NCBI GenBank assembly: GCA_015956445.1
Contig: WIUZ02000010.1
Coordinates: 1,426,001 to 1,490,000, forward strand
Origin: Thelephora terrestris
Taxonomy: Eukaryota; Basidiomycota; Agaricomycetes; Thelephorales; Thelephoraceae
Reading direction: 5' to 3'
Length of the DNA: 64,000 nt
The translations under genes and the position numbers were made by a program. Below, one piece after another: positions 1 to 11,240 of this stretch. Under the pieces are notes generated by a model, which was not told where the DNA came from, ran no database searches, and saw only the letters and a program-made list of their open reading frames with translations. How positions within the stretch are numbered: position 1 is the stretch's first letter; each line of letters starts with the position of its first letter.

Positions 1-1685
1 CTGCTGGGCGGTTCGGGCCCGGGACTTATTGGGAAAGCTGTCAAGATCTACATCAGCAACTAGGCACCGTGGGCATGGGTACAGGCTGCCAACTCCGCGG
101 ATCAGAGCCATGACAGACCTGAGTTGTCGAACTCAGCGTGTTATCTGAGTGTGGATCAGTGGGCTGATATTTACTTACTGTTCTTCGTAATCCGCAGAGA
201 GGATTAATATTAATGGAAAAACATGACGTTCTACCCCATCTCCACATCTCACCCAGTGCCCGATCTCCGAGATCTCCTCGATCGATTCGAGAAGTTTGTA
301 AAAAGAGGCGTGCCAGACCACCCGTTTAAAGTCGACCCAGCCGGGTCTACCCTTGTTCTTGGCGTCATCCTCAACCTATATTTATGTAGAATTAATTCTG
401 TACAAATTAAAAGTATTTTAAACATACCACAGGAAGCCATCCGACAACGCGAGCACCCCCAAAGCCGTCGCCATTTCGGATTCCCACTGGAAGGTTGAGG
501 ATCCTAGCCATTACAGGGTAACCTTTCTGCGTCCCAAACGACGAGAGTTTTGTTTTGTCGGCGTACAACTCGAGGCAGAGCATTTTGGCGTCTGCCGGTA
601 GGTTCGACTTCAAATCTTTTCAGCACGAGCCCCAGATTTAAAAAGAATTAATAAATCTCACCTGGACGTCCCAAAAGCGCTTTCCAGTCCATGGCTCTGT
701 ATAAAGTTGTACGTACGTATCCTTTTCTTTATTGTACCTGAAGACCTTTCGCGCGTCCCACTCAAACTGGCGTACAAGATCTGGATCGACCAAATGGTCG
801 AGGATCCAATCCCAGAGCGGGCGGCACTGGGTCTCGTACGTTAGTCCGTCACCCTCAAAATCACAAGTGACTTCATGGCGTTTAAACTGGGATTGAAATT
901 TAATAGTGTACATGTACATATGATCTTAAAACGTAGTTACCGGGGTGAGCAGCTTGCTGGCATCGTCCAACGAAGCTCTCATGTCCTTGAAGTTACGAAA
1001 CGTGAACTTATTCGGCTCCTTCTGACACGTTCTGATTAATTTAATCAGCCTATTGATTTGTTTCTGATTGAGCGCTGCATCGTGGACAAATTCCGTGAAC
1101 TCGAAGTCTTCCTGGGAAGAAAAGGGGAGCCATGGCCTATCATCATCGGGTGGTGTTGGTTCGGAGTAGTCGCGGAAGGACTCCCTGTATTCATCAGAGC
1201 TGAGAATATGGGTGCCTTTGCCGCTGTGGGGGTGATACTCGATCTTGATATCGCCGTTGTCTGGGGTCTGGTCGCCTGATCCTGTCAATAAAAATCTGTT
1301 AGTCGCACCCGAATCCGATTTTAGAAACGTACTGCCCACCTCTATTGTCAGTAGACCTATCCGATTGCTCAACTTGAACGTCGTCTGTGGTGTGCAGATC
1401 ATCAGCGATTGCTGCAATCGGGATCCCATCGTCTGTGATCTTTGGGTTAGAATAATACTATCCGTAGCAAAGGAGCGCTCACGACGTACCGTTTTCCCCA
1501 GGTTCGGGATCTGTGTTTTCGGCTGTGTGGTCGATAACGAGGATCGGCTCCTCCGGGCGTTCTCGGCATGACCGCTCATGCTGAACAAAGCCCCTCGAGT
1601 TGAAAGCATTGCCACAGTGAGGACAGATCTTACTTTCCAGCGCCGGACGCTGTGGTGGTCTCTTTGACCGGGGAGGCATGATCAA
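1..1685 (-). mobile_element. Plavaka-like (CACTA/EnSpm-type) transposase, 5' part, runs off the left edge
   Basis: DDE-type transposase of the Plavaka family common in agaricomycete genomes; the family mobilises CACTA-like DNA transposons. The protein starts at 1685 with a C2H2-like finger (ICPHCG..F..HERSC, about residues 20-40). Later exons carry family blocks that I recognise: PWLPFSSQEDFEF and an LNQKQINRLIKLI helix (about 1150-1010), PLWDWILDHLVDP and EPWTGKRFWDVQ (about 840-660), and LYADKTKLSSFGTQKGYPV with RNGDGFGGARVVGWLP (about 570-440). After an intron the frame continues past 400 (GRPGWVDFKRVVWH, then a cysteine pair CPRC near 70) to the window edge. Approximate exons: 1685-1490, about 1270-940, about 905-662, about 620-437, about 395-180, about 135-1. 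No stop interrupts the spliced frame, so this copy may be intact or recently active. The catalytic core lies outside the window. Confidence 0.85.
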
Positions 1686-2004
1686 AGGGATAATAATTGA
1701 TGCCGGTAATAATAATGACTTAAGTAATTTACTTATTTACGGCCGGCACCCGCTTGTTAATTAAGTAAAAACGTATTAGAAGCAAACAACTATTGACGCA
1801 TCATTATAATGCCCCCACAGTTTTTCCGACACCATACCATACTATATTCGCCGGGAAAAGTGTGGCGGCCAATTTAGAGGCGTCGTCCCCCTAGGTATCG
1901 TGCCCTTCCGAATCGCGTCCTCCTCGCCTCTAAATTCGAGGCTGGATTCCAGACTAGGCGACCATACGTCATGACGATATCGTGACTTCTTCGTCCTGTG
2001 AACC
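1686..2004. other. AT-rich gap between transposase and beta-trefoil gene
   Basis: Holds the 5' flank of the transposase gene. A near-perfect palindrome, TAAGTAA-T-TTACTTA, lies at 1721-1735, with a related TTAATTAAGTAAA at about 1758-1770. Such motifs resemble sub-terminal repeats of EnSpm-type elements, but I could not define a CACTA terminus or a target-site duplication. No gene is evident. Confidence 0.4.
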
Positions 2005-2904
2005 ATGACCTTCAACTCGACCGACAGCTCTCCTTCCATCTTCAAGGACGGCAAACCGAAGCCAGGGATTTACAAGATCCAGAACCTCCGTTCCGGTACT
2101 TACCTCGATATCCATCAACACTCAAATGAAGTGTGCTGTCGTCCCGCCAAGGATCTCGAGGAGGGAAGGGGACTTGTACGTCTGTCTTTACCATGTGCTG
2201 GCTCTTATATTTGATGATTGGAAGTGGGAAATCATAAGCCTCGGTGTTGGGTATGCGGTGAAGATGGTGAGCTTGCCGATGCCTAACCAGCCACCGCGTG
2301 CTGAGCGATGCGGACTCATTCCACAGGTCGAACAGCCGGACCGGTTCTGTAACCCGATGAACGGGGTCAACGATGGGACTCTACTTTTCGTCACTAATTA
2401 TCCCGCCGCATGGAGAATTGAAATGGCCAACAACGAGATATATCGCGGACTTGAATATGTCCGGTCAGGGCCAGACGTCATTCGACATGCCGGAATGGCT
2501 CACTGACGTCGTGTATCAGATTTTACTGGGGACCCACGAAGAAAACTTGGGATTTGGCGAATGTCCCTACGAGTGAACCGAACGGCTTGAAAGTGAGGTA
2601 CTATTTATGGAAATCAACTGTCAGCGGAGCTGACCAGCTCATCTCTCAGGTGAAATTTTATAATGAATCAGGTCGTTCCTGGCAGACGTGGAGGTTGATT
2701 CCCGTGAGGAATGAGGGAGCATTCACACCTTTATCATCCGACGTGCTTGGTTCAGGCGCCCTTCCTCCTTACGATGGGGACGCAAGTGGACAGTCATCCA
2801 CTCGGGCTCAGCATGTCGAGTCTGAGCAGGATGGTTTCGGCACAATAGTGACCGAGGTCACTACCATCACTACTCGGAAGAGGTATCGAATTGAGGGTTC
2901 TTGA
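2005..2904 (+). CDS. Beta-trefoil (ricin-B/CBM13-like) protein, array copy 1
   Basis: Predicted small beta-trefoil protein. The fold family includes ricin-B lectins, CBM13 modules and mycocypin-type protease inhibitors; which activity applies here cannot be told. The spliced protein starts MTFNSTDSSPSIF, then carries trefoil-like segments PGIYKIQNLRSGTYLDI, LWEIISLGVGYAVKM, PAAWRIEM, YWGPTKKTWDLA and WQTWRLIPV. It ends with a Ser/Thr-rich linker (LPPYDGDASGQSS) and a basic beta-like tail (DGFGTIVTEV..TTRKRYRI). About four introns: donor at about 2176 with acceptor at 2226, then about 2269-2325, about 2462-2519 and about 2594-2650. All splice in phase with no stop, so the gene appears intact. 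No signal peptide is visible, suggesting a cytosolic or unconventionally secreted protein. Same architecture as the genes at 3407-4305 (+) and 18435-19345 (-). Confidence 0.75.
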
Positions 2905-3130
2905 ATTTCTGTCGCAATGTCCGCGTACGAAACCTCGGTAGCAAATAATCACTTGCCATGCCCATGAGCACAAGCCACTGACCTTTCTAGTGCAACGGTC
3001 TGCAGGGGCGATTATTTCAGCGTAGAAGGTGCAAACGAAGGTGCAAACGATGGCCTTTGTCAAATTACCACGGTCTCGAATCACACTCAACACCCAAGAA
3101 AGTCACTAAGAAAGGCGGTTCGCGTGTCTA

Positions 3131-3186
3131 ACAATTGGAAATCAAAGCCTGGGAGTTTGGTATGCGGTAAAGACGGCGAGCTCCTC
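3131..3186 (+). pseudogene. Beta-trefoil exon-2 relic between array copies
   Basis: This stretch is clearly similar to the exon-2 segment of the flanking genes (acaattgga.. through tatgcggtaaagacggcgagct, matching copy 1 at about 2215-2272). It has no flanking exon 1 or remaining exons in order. I read it as the remnant of another array member between the two intact copies. Confidence 0.6.
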
Positions 3187-3406
3187 GATGGAATGCGACT
3201 ATCACCTGATATTCAAGGCCTGGGGGAAGTGTAACACTTGATACTCCAGTTTCGCCACGCAGGTTCGGGTAATAGGAGGCACGAACGATATCTGATATTC
3301 GGTATGTGTTCCCCCCTACACGATGCTTATCATGATCAATTGAAAGGGTGGCGGGTCACATGTGCTTATCATTGGATCGTTCCGTGGCCTGTTCCTTCCA
3401 CCAACC

Positions 3407-4305
3407 ATGACCTTGAAATCGACCGGCGACTCTCCTTCCATTTTCAAGGACGGAAAGCTGAAGCCAGGAATCTACAAGATCCAGAATCTCCGTTCAGATA
3501 CCTACCTCGATATCCATCAATACTCAAATGAAGTGTGTTGTCGTCCCGCCAAGGATCTTGAGGAAGGAAGGGGACTCGTACGTTTCTATTTACCATGTGC
3601 CAACTTGTATATCTGATGCATTGGAAGTGGGAGATCATAAGCCTCGGCGTTGGGTACGCGGTGAAGATGGTGAGCTAGCCGATGCCATCGCCACGGTGCA
3701 GCTGAGGAATACGGAACATAGGTTGAACCAGGAAAACCAGAGCGGTTTTGTAGCCCGATAAACGGGACCAATGACGCGACTCCAATTTTCGTCAGCGATT
3801 ATCTCGTTGCATGGAGAATTGAGATCGTCAACGAGGAGTTACACCGTGGACGCGAATATGTTCGGTCAGGGCTGGGGCGTTGCCCGACCACACCGAAATG
3901 GCTCACTGACGTCATGTATCCAGTTTCTTTTGGGGCCACACGCACAAGACTTGGGATTTGCCGGTAGTCTCTTTGGGCGAAAATGGCCCAAAAGTGAGGT
4001 GTTATCCATGGATGCCAACCGTCAGAAGAGCTGATCAGTTCGTCCCTCAGGTAAAACTCTACAACAATGGACGTAACCCCTGGCAGACGTGGAGGTTGAT
4101 TCCCGTGAAGGTTGAAGGTACTTTCACACCTTCGCAGGTGTTATCTGGGACTCTTGGTTCAAGCTCCCTGCCTCCGTACGATGGGGACGCAAGCGGACAA
4201 TCATCCACTCGAGCCCAGCAAGCCGAGTGCGAGTGCAATGATTTTGGCACCATAGTGACCGAGGTCATCACCACTAGGAGGAGATATCGAGTTGAAGACG
4301 CTTGA
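3407..4305 (+). CDS. Beta-trefoil (ricin-B/CBM13-like) protein, array copy 2
   Basis: Tandem paralogue of the gene at 2005-2904 with the same exon layout and near-identical exon 1. It starts MTLKSTGDSPSIF, followed by PGIYKIQNLRSDTYLDI. After the first intron (about 3579-3628) it continues WEIISLGVGYAVKM, then (intron about 3671-3721) VEPGKPERFCSPINGTN, VAWRIEIV, FFWGHTHKTWDL and PWQTWRLIPVKVEGTF. It ends with the linker LPPYDGDASGQSS and tail NDFGTIVTEV..RRRYRVEDA. All junctions keep the frame, so the gene looks functional. Intron sequences also resemble those of copy 1, which points to a recent duplication. The start at 3407 is chosen because the ATG context (ccaaccATGACC) and following residues match copy 1. 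Substrate or target is unknown. Confidence 0.75.
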
Positions 4306-4449
4306 GTTTTTGTTGAACTGTCCGCGAACGAAATATCAGTCGGATTCAGTGGAATTCAACTCAGGTTACGAGTTCAGCCGTCCCCGACTGACCGGAACTG
4401 AACAACCTAACCGGTGTGGGTCACCGAATATGGGCGCTTACCTGGAAGT

Positions 4450-4675
4450 AGCCGTCACAGTGCCGGCCGCATATGGGTACCACCGGCCGCGCAGAGCTGG
4501 CCGCTGCATCTCACAGGTACGGTAGGACAATTCGATTGAGGAGCCACCCCTGGCAGTCTGCAGACGGGGAGGCTGATACCCAGGTGAGGGGTGCATTTAC
4601 ACGTTGGGTTGCTGTCCGATGCTGCGGACCTCGAGACAGTAGCGACTAAAGTCACCACTGGGATATATTAAGTAC
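4450..4675 (+). pseudogene. Degenerate third beta-trefoil copy (C-terminal part)
   Basis: Similarity to the last exons of copies 1 and 2 persists: an equivalent of gagctgaccagctcat..caggt near 4495-4520, the PWQ(T)W..LIPV block as ccacccctggcagtctgcagacggggaggctgatacccaggtgagggg (4543-4590), and a decayed VTE..TT tail near 4640-4665. Stops and indels break every frame and the upstream exons cannot be traced. A decayed array member. Confidence 0.6.
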
Positions 4676-6058
4676 ATTGAAGGGATCCCTGGGTCTTCGT
4701 TGTCCCGTCCCATGCATACATTGAATTTTGGTGACGGCCACTCCTTCGGTGGCCGCTGTCAGTGATCCATACTTCGGGGCTTGGCCACGCCTCACATTAC
4801 GGCAGACCCAAGCGGCTTTCTTTGGCATTGCCGCCTCATGCAAGGCTTGGGGCTTGGACAATCACGTCCTCAATTACGTGTACAACCCCGATTCTAAAAA
4901 GACGAGCTCTTTGTATGTTTGCTACTCCTTCCCAGCCATGTCGTCCTAAAATATGTTCGAAGTTTCCAAGAAAGCGTTTCAAAGGGAGACGGAGCAAAGG
5001 TTGATCCTGTGCGTTCAATAATCTTGTAACGTATGGTAGGTGAATGAACTCATGGAGTCTAACACCGTCGGGGTTACTTGTATTGTGGAACGTGCTGCGG
5101 GACTTGAGCACCGTGCTCCAATGAGTGGAGAGACAGCTGACCAAACGGAACGCTCCTGAAAGGATCAGTGGACGCGTTGCTTCACATGATGGGGTGTGTC
5201 AGTATGTCAACCCCTCGATGTTGCACTCCCAATGGTCCGTGTGGCACTCACGCGAGTGAAAGTGATCGTATTCGTATTCATCCTGCGGTCATCTTGTCCA
5301 GCGAAGCAACCCTGCAGGCACACCGCAGGCATTAGGCTGTTGAGAAACCCAACCGGTTGGGATGGGGCGTGCGACTCCAAGGCAATGATCAAGTATATGG
5401 TAAACTCCAATGCCATCACGCGAACCCGAGGGGGCGCGCCTGCGCCAGAGTCTTGGATGTGATCTTGTGACAGCAAATACCTGCACCAAATGACCATGGT
5501 AAACCCGGAGATTTCTGGGCAAGCGTCCTCGAGACTACACCCTCTCGTCAGCATTACACGATGAAAATCGAAACCGGGGCAATCTTGGCCCGCAATTCGA
5601 GCCCGGAACGCACGGCAGAGTTCATGATCGGGGGGGCAGCCGACAAAAGGCCCCGTGGGGTGACCCAATCTTGAAAACGCCGGATCGTCAATGCCGGAAC
5701 CACGATGTAGTATGTCGTGGGGTATTTTTGGAAGCCATTGCATGTGCCTGGAGCAAAAGTGCGCAGGGTGCTCAGATGGCTTGACCTGAAGATCATTACT
5801 TGGAATTGAAAGGCAAGTATTCGGACTTAGCCCGATACTGTAGTTGTAGGTAGGGCGTGTGAGAAGCAAGAGATAAGAGAAGTTTAGCCTGGGGAATTCC
5901 AAGCCAGCGAAGTCATCGATCGAATTTCAAATTGCAGAAGTGTGCTGAGTGTTCAAAGAAAAGCGGACCTTCACCCAACGATGATCTCCCTCCAGCAGGA
6001 CTACGGGCAGTATCCTTTTAACAAGCCCTGGACTCAAACTTCCTAAATCCTTCACCCC
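4676..6058. other. Intergenic stretch with one long uncharacterised minus-strand ORF
   Basis: No recognisable gene. The only notable object is a 231-codon open frame on the minus strand (5902 to 5207) containing several cysteines (GCPPDHELCR.., DCPGFDFHR, RGCSLEDACPE). I see no family motif or splice evidence, so it may be chance or an orphan gene. The segment 5900-6058 is probably the promoter and 5' UTR of the K+ channel gene. Confidence 0.4.
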
Positions 6059-9000
6059 ATGGGCATATTCCCCATCATCCTCTCCTCTTTCTTGATACCC
6101 CGCCATGAGCAGGAGTTCTCGGAAGACTCGGAAGATCCGGAGAAAGTTCGAAGAGAGGTGGAGCCTGCGGTAGACGACAACGAATCCGTGCAAGACTTCG
6201 ACCATCAGGATGTCGATGAAGACGAACCATCTCCGACTGGGCGTCGAGTAACTTTTGGCATTCCCTCTGAAGCATCCACCCCGCCACCCGAAAGGGCTCC
6301 CGCGAAACCAGGACCGTTCGCTAGACTAAAGAACGCAATCTTCCCTTCACAGGATCGAGACAGGCCCTCATCCAATTACCGTATTGTTCCAGTCATCTCC
6401 GGATTGGTTATCCCCTTCTCCATCCTACTCGAAATTCCCGGTCTCACGGATAGTTGGTACATCCGGACCAATCAGAACGTCGTCGTGGAATCACAACGCA
6501 ACACCGCTGGTTTCGACGCTATGCTTGCGATATCTATGTTTTTCGCTCTTGTGGCCAACGGTTCCTTGATTTGTAGATTTCTGGAGAAAGGTCCGGTCTT
6601 GGTCACGACTTTGATTACCGTGGCTTCCTTAACCATACACGGTGACGTACCCCTTGAGTACTTTGTGTTTTGCCCCATCTCACATTTTATAGATTGCATC
6701 AATATTATCGCGGTTGTCATGTTCGGCATTCAACACCGCTTTGACGACGGTTTCACTTACGGCCACGGATTTTGGATGACTGGTACGTTTGCCGCACCCG
6801 AGTTCTTTACCGTGCTCACCGATAGATTCAGTGTGTTCCACTAGTGTGTCGACGGCCACTAACATAAGCCTGATATGGGATCTCATATGGACACGAAACT
6901 TTTCCAAGTGTGGTACGGGCACCTACTTCGATGTTGCCGCCTGACGTACACTGAGCTTTCACGCTAGGGAGTGGAGTAAGTCGCAAACAACGGTCACTTT
7001 TGATTATCGTCATGCTCCTCTTGGTCTACATCGCGTTCGGAGCCCTGGTCAATTCGTTTTTGATCAAGCTCGACTTCATCAACGGCTTGTACTTCACTGT
7101 GGTCTCGATCGAAACCGTCGGCTTTGGCGACATCACTCCCAAGGACACCAGCTCTCGTGTGTTCATGTGTTTCTACATTATCTTCGGTGTCCTCAGTCTA
7201 GGCGTCGCCGTCGGCGTGGCGAGGGAAACTATCTTTGAGCAGCTACAGAACAGTTATCAGAAACGTCTGGCCAGGATTCGTCAGGTGTATCAAGAACGCC
7301 GGAACTGGAGGATTTGGGAGCGGAAATGGAGAAGGGCCGTAGAGTGGAGGCTGAGGGATATCAATGCCGACATATGGATGCCTGACCTCGCAGAGGACTC
7401 GGGGTCGACGGTAGACATCCCCCAAGAAGAAAGAAGGCCGACTCGGATAATGCTGTTCATCAATCGAATCTTCTACCGGCACCAGAAGCACCGGAACTAC
7501 TTCCGAGATGAAGGAGAAATACGAGGCGTGGATTACGGCCACCCTGGGACTCACCTCAATGTCGAATCTCTTTCGCGTGCCCAAATGGAAGCGGCTGCCG
7601 TGGAATCCGGCGTTCCCCTGTGCGTCGTCCGCGCGTTGCGAAGGCGTCGTGCGTATCTATCCAGGACGCACACCATTACTTCCCAATCGAGCGCGTCGAC
7701 GACGCAGTATTGGAGGCGGTGGTTCTGGTCTGAACATGAACCGCTTCCGACGGAACGTCCCACGACGCAGGTTATGAGAGGATTGGAGGACATGAGTGGG
7801 ATGTTGACCAAGTTCGCGATCGCGATGACCGGGGCTGGGACAAACCGAACGCAGCATTGGCCAAACAAGAACAGCTTGGACGTTCAACGTAGCTATACGC
7901 TCGACTCGATGGTTTCTGAGATCCCGAAGCTCTCCAGTGTATCTCGGGCCATCGTCCACGATGACTTCCAGGATATCGCGAGTCGGGAAGAGAGGAAAGC
8001 GTTCTGGGCAAAGGTGAGTTCGAGAGAATCTTCCTGTAAGAGCAACATGGTTGAACACAGACATCAGCTTGTCGTTGCCTGGTCGTTATTTATGGTATTC
8101 TGGCTTGTGAGTTTTAGCAACCTCAACGACCTCGACCCTTCACTCACACTTGGATAGGTTGGCGCGGTCCTGTTCGTAGCCACGGAGAAATGGTCATTTG
8201 GTATAGCAGTATACTTTTGTACGTTGGTTCTAACTTTTGCCACTTGAACCATCTGCTGACATCCTCAGGTTTCATAACTTTCACGACCACTGGTTATGGA
8301 GATTACTCGCCGAAATCCGCGGCCGGGAGGTCTGTGTTCGTCTTCTGGGCGTTGTTGGGACTCGCCACTATGACCATACTGGTGTCAGGTACGTTTATTA
8401 TCTTGTAAAACGGATTGCAGTGGTGGTGACGTGGGTGTAGTCTTACAGGACGCCTTCTCTACGAAGTACAAGAGCGCTGTTCACAGTGGGGTGTTCGAGA
8501 ACGCCGTCAAGAAGTACCGCAAAAAGATGAAGAACCAGAGCAAGAATAAAACGATAGAGATGGCAAACGAGGAGTTTAGAATTCCCGTTGGAGCTCAACC
8601 GTCTCTCGTTGAAGAGTCGTCGGCTCGGGCGCAGCGAAACTTGGAGAGTCTGCCAGGAAGAGTTCTCGACCAGGCCAGAGACTTTCATCGGTACATCCAC
8701 TATCTCGTTCAGGCCGAACCCGAGGGTATCGTTTCCCTGGATCTGAAGTTAATGCTGGACGATATCGGTCGAGGGAATAAGCTGGATGAAAAGATGAAAG
8801 GCGAGATTTTGCAAGACAAGGACGCGAGAAACGTGAGCACGAGCCCAGTGGCACGTCGTGTCATTCTCCTCACTTGAACTGACGAAATCTGTTTCTAGAC
8901 GATCTGTATGCTGGGTATCGAGAGTGAGTGCTTTACTTAAGCGACGTGTCCCGGTTTTTGACCCATTTTTCAGGAGCACTCCGGGAGCTCATAGAGGTTG

Positions 9001-9155
9001 CTGAAAGTGCCCAATCAGCAGTAGCTGAAAGAGACTTGACGGTAGCTGGATTCGTAGAGGAGCAGGATGTGACCGAGTGGGAGAATCTCGAGGACCATGC
9101 CTCCGGCTCTGGGACCTTCAATCACGATACCCCTCGCGACTCGGAGAGTTCGTGA
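6059..9155 (+). CDS. TOK1: Outward-rectifier K+ channel, TOK1/two-pore-domain type
   Basis: Plasma-membrane potassium channel of the fungal TOK family (eight membrane spans, two pore loops in one chain), which exports K+ on depolarisation. Exon 1 (6059-6782) holds an acidic cytosolic N-terminus and the first membrane spans. Exon 2 (6826-6912) encodes a further span (TNISLIWDLIW) and exon 3 starts at 6968. The first selectivity filter TVGFGD is at 7114-7131. The second, TTGYGD, is at 8286-8303, after the span HQLV/AWSLFMVFWL joined by splicing to VGAVLFVATEKW. Between the pores is a long basic, low-complexity cytosolic insert (about 7260-8010). The C-terminal tail (8450-9155) is helical and acidic and ends DTPRDSESS. 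Introns at 6783-6825, 6913-6967, 8014-8067 and 8107-8157 splice in phase. The final introns (about 8834-8898 and 8924-8973) also keep the frame. Appears complete. Confidence 0.93.
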
Positions 9156-9918
9156 CGTGTGTATATACATGTTACTTTCCATTTCCTCCGGTTTTCGTGT
9201 GGGTTCTGCGGGATGTCCCCTGTTATAATAACGTACGTTTAATTTAGATCGAAGAAGTATTCGTCGACCATTGCCCGGCCTGTGATGAGAACCCGATGAT
9301 TGTGCCCCATTGTCGGGGCCCGGCTCACTGAGTCTCCTGAAAGTACTGCGTGGCAAGCATGAGGATGTAGCAGAAGATGCGAATTTTGACGGAAACGCAG
9401 GCTCCGGCTTCTGTAGAGGCACGTAACCGAGAGGGTGCTTGATCCGTTCTGCCAACATTCTGCCCACAGGCCTGCTCGGAAACCCCTTTCGTTGATTGTC
9501 GATTGGTGAATGTCCCAGAAGGGTACGAGGCTCCGAATCAAGCAGTGCTATCGGGTATCGCTGGCAGTTGTGCCCGTTGGTTTTCTTTGGGCACTTTCAG
9601 CACGACTCTGCCGGACACACTTCTTCGACGACTCCATCCCCTCCTTACCGTTACTTTCGGTATTCTAGTTGCCCAATTTAGAGATAATGACAGGGTCAAG
9701 ATCCGGAATGGAAGGGCTTGTTCCATTGCCAGCCCAGATACTGGACGCCTCAGAGGGGCAGATGGGCGCGAGAAGCCGATAAATAGTAGGGCACGCGCCC
9801 TCCTGCCACAATCCGTCCACTTGAAAAGCGAAACACGCACCATGTTTTTTTACCGCTGGTTCTCCTCCACCCTTCTTCTCACCTGTTTTTGACATACCGG
9901 AGCCTTTCCGGGAGAACC
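9156..9918. other. Intergenic, no supported gene
   Basis: Downstream of the K+ channel. It contains a 100-codon minus frame (9541-9239, ending GRAMVDEYFFDLN) and a 129-codon plus frame (9503-9892). Neither shows a family motif. The sequence just before 9919 resembles the 5' flank of the decayed kinase. Confidence 0.4.
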
Positions 9919-11240
9919 ATGGCCAAAGATTTTCAGCAGCCATGGAAGAACGTCACTAGCGCAAACGACGAAGCGAGTGCCGTCCGGGTTCTGGCTGAGA
10001 TTTTGACCGAAAAGGAGGGTAGGGCTTTCGTCTCGCGGTTAGAGCGTAAAGATGGGGAGTTTTGTATTGAAATTTTGGACCGGGTAAGTCGCGATTCGTG
10101 TCTGCAGAACCTTCTTTGTCGCCTCAGGTGGGTTGGTCAGGGCCTCGCGGGGAGTTATCTAAGAAACATCGAGAAACAGGCTTTTTTTCACGTTGAGGAG
10201 ACTTGCCGGGACCCATGGACGATTACCAGATTCGATGATGATAGTGGAAAAGATCAAAGTTGAAGACGAAATTCTCCCGAGCGGAGGAGGTTCAGGGCAT
10301 ATGGGGCACACCGTTGTGGTAAGGATCTTGAGGACTGCGGCGACCGAAGACCTCCGGAATATAAGAAAAGTAAGCGTTGATTCAACTTCAGTCAACTTCA
10401 CCGACTCACGGTGAACTTCACCGTTCACGTCGCCGTCTCACCGAGTGACTTAGACTAGCACGTGAGCTGAACAGTTGTATGTACTGCAGCATTTTTGCAG
10501 AGAGGCCATACTTCGGAACTCTCTGTCTCACCCGCACGTCTTGAAGCTGATGGGCGTTTACGGAGACATGGAAAGAGGACAATTTATCACTGTTACCGAA
10601 TGGATGGTTCACGGGAACGTGATGGACTTTATCGCAAAGAATTACGACCTCGTGCTGCCTGGCAGACTTTGGTTTTAAGAACACGGTACTCGATCATCGA
10701 TCATGCAATCATGACTAGCATATGGCTTGTAATGTACAATTAGAGGCCCAGGCAATGGTGTTCATGTCTCCGGAAGAGTCGGCTTTCAGGCTTAGAGATC
10801 GGGTCCCTTCGCCAGAGACAGACATCTATGCTTGCATTGGTCATCTTCCAGGTATGAGCGAGACACCCTGATCTGGACGTCTGCTGTTGGCTTAGATCGT
10901 ACAGGTCCTTACAGGTGAAATCCCATTCCACGATGGCAGCCGCGAACTGGAATGGACTCATGCCTCCTCACATGATCGAGGATTCCCCCGGTGTTTCTGA
11001 GGAGCTGGCGCGAACTTCGACAGAGTCCGGTAAATTTTAAACTTCGATCTCCTCCTGGTATTCTTTAATTACCACACAGATGAGACTGCCATGGGGTACA
11101 ATCCGTCGATCTTCGGCCCAATCAACTCACCATGACTTTCGGTGTCCGCTGCAGCACCACAGGAACCGCCTCCAAGCGCACTTCCTCCTAAACGAAAACC
11201 CTACCGGAGCTTCAGGGCGAAACTCCGCTGGCTCGTTGGT
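9919..11240 (+). pseudogene. Decayed protein kinase (agaricomycete TKL-like expanded family)
   Basis: The start (MAKDFQQPWKNVTSANDEA..) and a helical N-terminal region are followed by recognisable kinase parts: MMIVEKIKVEDEIL, HTVVVRILR (beta-3), REAILRNSLSHPHVLKLMGVYGD, GQFITVTEWMVHGNVMDFI, MVFMSPEESAF, ETDIYA and VLTGEIPFHDGSRELEW. Damage is extensive. A T7 run at about 10184-10190 shifts the frame by one base relative to the following block. The glycine-rich loop is partly deleted. The beta-3 position that should be Lys reads Arg. The catalytic loop (HRD) and DFG region are missing between about 10680 and 10745. A TGA interrupts the tail at 11133-11135, where the related fragment at 17793 has CGA. 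Not a working kinase. The last part is also present at 17583-17820. Confidence 0.8.

Noticed and set aside
1686-1850. Terminal inverted repeat of the Plavaka element
   Set aside because: Only a local palindrome is visible. The other end is outside the window, so no TIR pair or target duplication can be shown.
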